This document shows, in pieces, positions 54,728-59,994 of a stretch of 59,994 nt of DNA (positions within the stretch are counted from its first letter, which is position 1; each line of letters opens with the position of its first letter). Under the pieces are notes generated by a model, which was given only the letters and a program-made list of their open reading frames with translations, made no database searches and was not told the DNA's origin. The stretch comes from Paenarthrobacter nitroguajacolicus JCM 14115 (GTDB taxonomy: Bacteria > Actinomycetota > Actinomycetes > Actinomycetales > Micrococcaceae). The DNA lies in NCBI GenBank assembly GCA_001313365.1, contig BBFS01000017.1, forward strand, positions 1 to 59,994, read 5' to 3'. Position numbers and translations under genes: made by a program.

Positions 54728-56121
54728 TCAGCCAGCGACTGGTGCCGCTTCCTTCTTGAGGAACACCGCCACGGCCGCGGCAGCCGCGAGGCAAAGGGCC
54801 GCATTCACGGCGATGGCTACCGTGACGCCGTTCAGCACCGCGGGCGCGTCGCTCGCGCCGAGGGCAAGCAGCTGAGCGGTGAATACCGCGCTCATCACCG
54901 GGATCCCCCCCATGGTGATGCCGATCTGCTGGCTCATGGTTGCCAGCGGTTGCCATGCCTTGATCTGCGTCGGGCAGCCCTGAAGTGGCGGTCACCATGA
55001 AGCCCACGATGACCACCAGGTTGGCGACACCCCCCCCAACGAATGTCGCCACCAGGAGGAGCCCGATGGACGCCGGATCCGAGCTGAGCAACACCAGCGC
55101 TCCGGTGGCCGCTGCCTGAACCACGAACCCGTACACGATTGCCTTTTTGCTGCCGACCTCGCAATTACTTTGGGTCCGAGCATGCCGCCGAGCACTGTGC
55201 CCAAGCCCAGGACGGCGAAGGAAAGACCCGCACCGAGCGGCGTATAGCCGAGGACCTGCTGCAGGTACAGGGTTAGCAGGAACACCAGCGATGTCTCGGT
55301 AACGAAGGCCAGGACTCCGGCGACGTTGCCCCACGCCACGCTCGAACGCTTGAGGATGGCAAGAGGCACCAGCGGATGCGGCGCCCGGCTTTCAACCATG
55401 GCAAACACCGCAAAGAGGACGACGGCGGCCGCAAGCGCACCGAGCGTCAGAGGGTGGGTCCAGGTGTGTTCGGCGGTATGCGTGAGGCCGAAGACCAGTG
55501 CGAGCAGGCCAAGGGTGACTGTAACGGCGCCGGGAACGTCGAGCCGGAGCTTGGACGTTGCCCGGCTTTCGGCGAGTACAACGGGTGCGATGAGGAGAAC
55601 GGCTGCCGCAACGGGCACATTGATGAAGAACGCCCACCGCCAGCTGAGGAGGTCGGTCAGCAGCCCACCCAGGATCGCCCCAGTGGTGAATCCGGCGGCC
55701 ATCAGGGACCCATTGAGCCCGAGTGCTTTGTCCCGAAGAGGGCCTTCCGGGAACGAAACCAGAAGCAGTGACAGGCCGCCGGTACCACCATCGCCGTTGC
55801 GATGCCTTGGCCCACCCTTGCCAGCAGCAGCAACGCCGGTTCAGTCGCCAGGCCACCAGCCAGTGACGCTGCTCCGAGCAGCGCCATACCGATCAGGAAC
55901 ATCCTCCGCCGACCCGCCAAGTCTGCCACTCGGCCGAACAGCAACGTGAAGCCAGCGGCGCACAGCGCAAAAGCCGTTGCGACCCATTGGAGGTTTTCCA
56001 GCGAGAAACCGACGTCGGAGCCGATTGCGGGCAGTGCGACGTTGAGGATCGAGAAATCGACGGCCAGCGTGAAACTCGCCGCCAGGAGGACGACGAGCGC
56101 CAGCCGTTGTTTGGTGGTCAT
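54728..56121 (-). CDS. MFS transporter, DHA2/EmrB-QacA type
   Basis: About 465 residues with 14 predicted segments. Motif for antiporters: FSILNVALPAIGSDVGFSLE near residue 25, LQWVATAFALCAAGFTLLFG, loop RVADLAGRRRMFLIGMALLG, and the segment AGFTTGAILGGLLTDLLSWR with FFINVPVAAAVLLIAPVVLA. End: LNGVTVAIAVNAALCLAAAA. Frames change near 55780-55720, 55160, 55035 and 54975-54915. ATG 56121. Divergent from an XRE regulator. Probably a drug or solvent efflux pump. Confidence 0.84.
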
Positions 56122-56176
56122 GCTTTGTGGGGGCCTTGTTTTGTGCTGGCTCGATGTGGGGGATGGCTGGCTCTAG

Positions 56177-56212
56177 TGGTTGTTGGCATGCGTTTGGTTG
56201 TTGGCATGCGTT
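56177..56212. repeat. Tandem 18-bp repeat between MFS and XRE genes
   Basis: TGGTTGTTGGCATGCGTT occurs twice with no gap (56177-56194 and 56195-56212). The unit contains GCATGC. Placed in the divergent promoter, it may be the binding site of the XRE regulator. Confidence 0.8.
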
Positions 56213-56313
56213 CAGCGTGACCGTCTTCGTGGGTGGCAACCACACCCCCCGCTGTGGGTACCACTGGCAGTGACAGGACAACCCCCCCGGCAATTAGCTG
56301 AACAATGGGGGGC

Positions 56314-57200
56314 ATGGGTACACATAGCGAACTTGGGGGGAGTTCCTTCGCATCCGTCGGGCATCCTTGCAGCCCGAGGACGTGGGCGTTCTAAATTACG
56401 GCATCCGGCGCGTCCCTGCCTGCGACGGGAGGAACTGGCCATGCTGGCCGGAGTCAGCACCACGTATTACACACGGCTGGAGCAGGGCCTGAGTACAAAC
56501 GCCTCAGAAGCTGTCATCGATGCAATCGCTCGTGCCTGGACCTCAGCAAAGACGAACGCGTGCATCTCTTCAACCTGGCTCGTCCGGGAAAGACGAAACG
56601 CCGCACGCGGCAAAGCCGGACAAAGTGCGGCCGGGGACACTGCGTTGATCCAGTCCATGCCCGGCACTCCGGCGGTGGTGCTGGGGGGGCGCAGAAGTGA
56701 AGTGTTGGCGTGGAACGTCTTGGGACACCGGCTCGTTGCCGGCCACCTGGACTTCGCAGCGCCGGAGGCCCCCTCTACTCGTCCCAACATGACCCGGCTG
56801 TTGTTCCTCGACGACCACACACGGGAGCTGTACACGCGTTGGCCGGACGAGGCGAGAAGGGCGGTCGCGTCATTGCGCCTCGTGGCGGGAAAATCCGCCG
56901 ATGACCAGGAACTGGCGTCCCTGGTTGGTGAGCTGACCTTGAAAAGCCCTGATTTTGCGAAGCTCTGGGCCCGGCACCCGGTGGAGAACTGCATGTCCGG
57001 TGTGAAATACCTGCACCATCCTGAAGTGGGATATCTGGAGTTGAACTTCGAGGTACTCACGCCGCCGGACGAATCGGGGGCATCGGGTGCTCCTGTACGC
57101 CGCAGACCCGGGATCAGCGGCTGCGGAAGCCCTGCAGTTGCTTCAGGTTTCAGGTGACACCCTGAAAGTCCCTCGCGGTTTGGCGGAAATCGACTCATAA
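56314..57200 (+). CDS. XRE family regulator with MmyB-like ligand-binding domain
   Basis: About 290 residues. N-terminal HTH: LRIRRASLQPEDVGV, VPGLRREELAMLAGVSTTYY and TRLEQGLSTNASEAVIDAIA. The C-terminal MmyB domain reads SMPGTPAVVLGRRSEVLAWN, LFLDDHTRELYTRWPDEARR, DFAKLWARHPVENCMSGVKY and HHPEVGYLELNFEVLTPPD. Frames break near 56338, 56392, 56540 and 57085. The ATG 56314 is supported by GTHSELGEFLRIRR; RBS weak. End at TAA 57198-57200. Probable regulator of the adjacent MFS pump. Confidence 0.84.
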
Positions 57201-57290
57201 GGCATGCAGCACTTTAGTAAGTATGCTTGCTTTCTTGTCGGGGGCGGTGTTTTGCTTGATTAACCAAAGGCACCCGGATTAGGAGCTGAC

Positions 57291-57916
57291 ATGGTCTACG
57301 AAAATGGTGCGGGCTCAAGCACTCCCGAAACCCGTAGGGACGACGTCGTCAGAGCGGAAAAGGAACGCTTCGGCGGCATCAAATGGGGGGGCTCGGCTTT
57401 CTTTGGCTGGCTGACGGCCATCGGGATGACGGTCCTGCTCAGCGCCTTAGCCACTGCCATCGGCGTGGGGGGGTAGGAGCAGCAAATCCATCCGGCGCAG
57501 AACAGGCGGCAGAACAGGCCCAGCAGAATGCGGAAACCTTGGGCATCGTCAGCGGAATCGTCCTCGCAGTGGTCTTGTTCCTGGCTTACTACTGCGGCGG
57601 GTACGTCGCTGGCCGCATGGCCCGTTTCGACGGAGCCAAACAGGGGCTCGCCGTGTGGCTGTGGGGCATCATCATCGCCATTATCGTGGCGGTCCTCGCG
57701 GCGGTGGCCGGGAGCCAGTTCAATATTCTCGACAATCTCAACGGCGCACCGCAGATTCCCGTCGACGGAAGCCTGATGACCACCAGCGGCATCATCGGTC
57801 TCGTCATCGCCTGATCATCCCCCCTCCTCGGCGCCATCGTGGGCGGCAAGGCCGGCATGCGCTTCCACCGAAAGGTCGATCAAGCGGGCATCGATCACCA
57901 AGACGGAGTCGTCTGA
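57291..57916 (+). CDS. Four-TM membrane protein (YrzE/TIGR04086-like)
   Basis: About 205 residues. Hydrophobic segments: FFGWLTAIGMTVLLSALATA, IVSGIVLAVVLFLAYYCGGY, GLAVWLWGIIIAIIVAVLAA and TSGIIGLVIALIIPLLGAIV. N-terminal acidic region RRDDVVRAEKERFGGIKW. Frames break near 57470 and 57815, where a TGA appears only because one base is missing; the final segment ends GIDHQDGVV at TGA 57916. A motif resembling that upstream of the PRC-barrel gene lies at 57216. Confidence 0.72.
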
Positions 57917-57958
57917 TAGGCGCCGCCTAAAGTTGGGGCCGGCACACGCGACACTGGA

Positions 57959-58421
57959 TCAAGGTCGTTTGAAACCGGGCTTCGAGCTTCGTTCTTCGAT
58001 GGCTTCAAGCTCTTGGAACAGCGTGATCTGGAGACCTGCGGGTGCTTCGAGTCGCGAATTCAATGACTTCCACGGGGTTTCCCTGGGTTCAGCAATCAAG
58101 GTGCCCCCCCTGCTTCGACCAAGTCTCTAGTGGTTGCTGCGGAATCATCCACTTCGAAGGCTATGCGAATCTTGGCACTGGGCTGGCCATCGGCCTCTAC
58201 CTGGTCGATCAGCCGCACCTGGGCGGGGTTGGAAATCTCCAGGGTAGCCCGGCCGGCTTCGAGGATAGTGACGCGCGCATCCCCCCCTCTCCTTCGAAAG
58301 CAGCCTGCTCGGTGAGGCCCAGGGCATCGCGGAAAAATGCCAACGCAGCTTCGTAGTCCTCAGCCTCCACGACGAGGCGCAACTGCCGGACCGGTGATTT
58401 TGGACTTGGATCAATAGTCAT
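57959..58421 (-). CDS. VOC/glyoxalase-fold protein
   Basis: About 153 residues. VOC pattern: RQLRLVVEAEDYEAALAFFR, DALGLTEQAAFEGE, then after frame change near 58285 RVTILEAGRATLEISNPAQV, LIDQVEADGQPSAKIRIAFE and VDDSAATTRDLVEAGGTLIA. The end is AIEERSSKPGFKRP. Metal ligand residues are not certain, so it may be an antibiotic-resistance- or glyoxalase-like protein. Start ATG 58421. Confidence 0.78.
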
Positions 58422-58541
58422 GTTTGTACGGTAGGTCCTGAAGCCCCCCCGATCTTTCGACAAGCTGAGCCGTGGACTGACTTTTTCCACATAGCGTCAA
58501 TGAGGCTGATAGATGTGGCGCCATCCTGACAGAGTTGAGTT

Positions 58542-59994
58542 ATGGAAGGCATAGGGCAGGTTTTGGCGCGGCAGACGGTTCGTCCGACGCCAGTGAGATG
58601 CCCACGCGCGTCTCGCCCTCCCCGCTCGACACGTTTTCCCCGCTTCCAACGCGTGAGCTCCCGACGACGGCAGGCACCGACGCGGAAACCTCACTGGTTC
58701 CTGAGCTACTTCTTGGACTCGCGTCGGCGTCCGATGCCCGAGAAGCTGCGCCTCCAGGGTCCCGCGAATGTTCCATGCCCGAAAATGCGGCGCGCGAGGA
58801 GGAGGCGCCCCCAGCAGTTGCCCTCGCCCAGGGCCTCCGCCCACGAACAGCGCCGGAGCCACTGCGGCCGGAGTTGCTGCGGCCGAAATCCTCGGCGCCG
58901 GGTTTGCCAGTACTGGAAGCGGCTCTCCATGAGTGTGCAGCCGCAGCGGATGCGTTGCGATCAATGGGGGGGCCGATGAGGCGCGGTTGTTTGGTTTTGT
59001 TGCGGCTGCCGATTTCGCGGGCAGGGTCGAGGAGATCTCCCGGTCGCTGGAGTACTTGCAGGTCGTCGCCGCGCAGGCGGTGGAACGGACCCGGAAAGAA
59101 GCACAGCAAACGTCGCCGGGGTCGTCCGAGTTCGGGGCCGGGCCGGGATGGCGGACGGGGTGGACTGAACCAGAGCCAGGATCCGAAGTGGCGCCAGGAT
59201 CCGAGGTGGGGCCGGTTTCCGACGTGGGGCCAGGATTGGATGTGGCGCCGGTTTCCGTTGGTGAAGCACGCTCCATGAGCGCAGGAGCTTCCGTGCGCAG
59301 GGCCGGTTCCGTGATCGGTCCAGGGCCAGTAACTGAGGCCGGTTCCGTGACCGGTGCGGGTTCCGGAGGACGGGCCTCCGATTCAGTGAGCCTTTGGATG
59401 ACGGGTACCGGACTGCCGCTGAGTTCCTTCGGGCCCGGTTGCGGATCAGCATCGGTGAAGCCCGGCGCAGGCTCGCCCTCGCCCCCGATGTCCTGCCCCC
59501 CCAGACGGGAATGGCCGGGCAACAGATCCCGGCCCGGCGCGAAGTCCTGGCCGACGCCCTCTCCTCAGCCTGGTACCGTCCCGTTCGGCGACGATCATCA
59601 GCACCGCCCTGGACACCGTCCGGCAATTCACCGATGAGGACACCATCACCCGGATGGAACACGCCCTCACCACCACCGCGATGGAATCCGACCCGGACTT
59701 CGTCGCCAAGATGACCAAACGTTGGACCGACGTCATCGACCAGGACGGTGCCGAACCGTCCGAGGAAGTTCTCCGCCAACTCCAAGGCGCGTTCCTCCGC
59801 CGCCGACGCCGCCACGGACTCCACCACCTCGAAATCTTCGCCACCGCCGAACAATACGAAACCCTCACCACCGCCATGAACACCGCCACCAACCCCAGAC
59901 TCACCACCGGCAACAATCCCACCGGCAAAAAGCCACCGGACCGGACCTGGACCGCCGCAGCCGGGCCCAGAAACTCCTCAACGGCCTCGTCGGA
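58542..59994 (+). CDS. DUF222 domain protein (HNH endonuclease-type), 5' part
   Basis: Start ATG 58542 (MEGIGQVLA). Expanded N-terminal low-complexity region, then DUF222 core: LFGFVAAADFAGRVEEISRS, LEYLQVVAAQAVERTRKEAQ, then a Pro/Gly/Val/Ser repeat tract (59160-59360, units like EVGPVSDVGP), AAEFLRARLRISIGEARRRL and HALTTTAMESDPDFVAKMTK. The gene runs off the right edge before any HNH motif. Frame breaks near 58565, 58955, 59395, 59500 and 59575. The family is abundant in actinobacterial genomes, often with a C-terminal HNH nuclease. Confidence 0.78.

Noticed and set aside
58497..59522. Minus-strand ORF of 341 codons rich in Pro and Thr opposite the DUF222 gene
   Set aside because: Explained by reading the Gly/Pro repeat tract in reverse; the plus strand has the DUF222 motifs.

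Overview
The window is high-GC DNA with actinobacterial gene content, most like an Arthrobacter/Paenarthrobacter chromosome. The signs are GTG and TTG starts, many TetR/GntR/AraC regulators, CsbD, GlsB, DUF1206, DUF6458 and PRC/DUF2382 stress proteins, a DUF222 protein at the right edge, and a homoprotocatechuate meta-cleavage operon close to the Brevibacterium/Arthrobacter type. I saw no rRNA, tRNA, CRISPR array, insertion sequence or prophage.

The dominant property is technical. G and C runs of 5-8 occur several times per kilobase. Where a conserved motif fixes the reading, the expected run is nearly always 4 or 5. Runs stretched by 3 add one Pro or Gly codon and leave the gene open; runs stretched by 1 or 2 break the frame. 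Some short runs (CC, CCC) have lost a base. I therefore join neighbouring frame fragments into single genes and say where. These are most likely consensus errors, not pseudogenes, programmed frameshifts or phase-variable tracts.

Layout. 1-4067 (minus): a 2-oxo acid dehydrogenase operon (E1 alpha, E1 beta, E2) behind a hisC-type aminotransferase, with a 42-bp perfect palindrome between them. 4132-4573: a small 4-TM membrane protein. 4627-6272 (minus): a WXG100-like helical protein coupled to an alpha/beta hydrolase. 6441-10405 (plus): purB and small housekeeping enzymes. 10420-16989 (minus): hpaG, an rraA-like gene, a gntR regulator, hpaE, hpaD, hpaH and hpaI, degrading homoprotocatechuate to pyruvate and succinate semialdehyde; a GntR-type palindrome lies at the promoter. 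17194-24768: hydrolases and a group of stress or envelope proteins. 24820-32947: two AraC regulators, isochorismatase-like hydrolases, an MFS permease, a GAF histidine kinase, a lipoprotein polysaccharide deacetylase and a Ser/Thr kinase.

33165-38279 holds a divergent TetR gene and a tightly overlapping operon (NCS1 permease, class C beta-lactamase/NylB-like hydrolase, YtcJ-like amidohydrolase) that looks like an uptake-and-hydrolysis route for an unknown amide. 39013-40944 is a TetR/MFS pair. 41296-44593 is a TetR gene divergent from an APC permease and a nitrilase-family amidase. 44696-48843 has a ZIP transporter, a DUF6458 protein, two oxidoreductases and a TetR gene. 48874-54658 has a GH15 enzyme, a PRC/DUF2382 protein, gadB and a class II glutamine amidotransferase. 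54728-58421 has a DHA2-type MFS pump divergent from an XRE regulator, a membrane protein and a VOC protein. 58542 to the edge is a DUF222 protein.

Repeated intergenic structures include a hairpin terminator family (CGACGGCGG/CCGCCGTCG core), two copies of a dyad flanking hpa genes, two copies of a GC-rich 20-bp stem, and several clean operator palindromes in divergent promoters.
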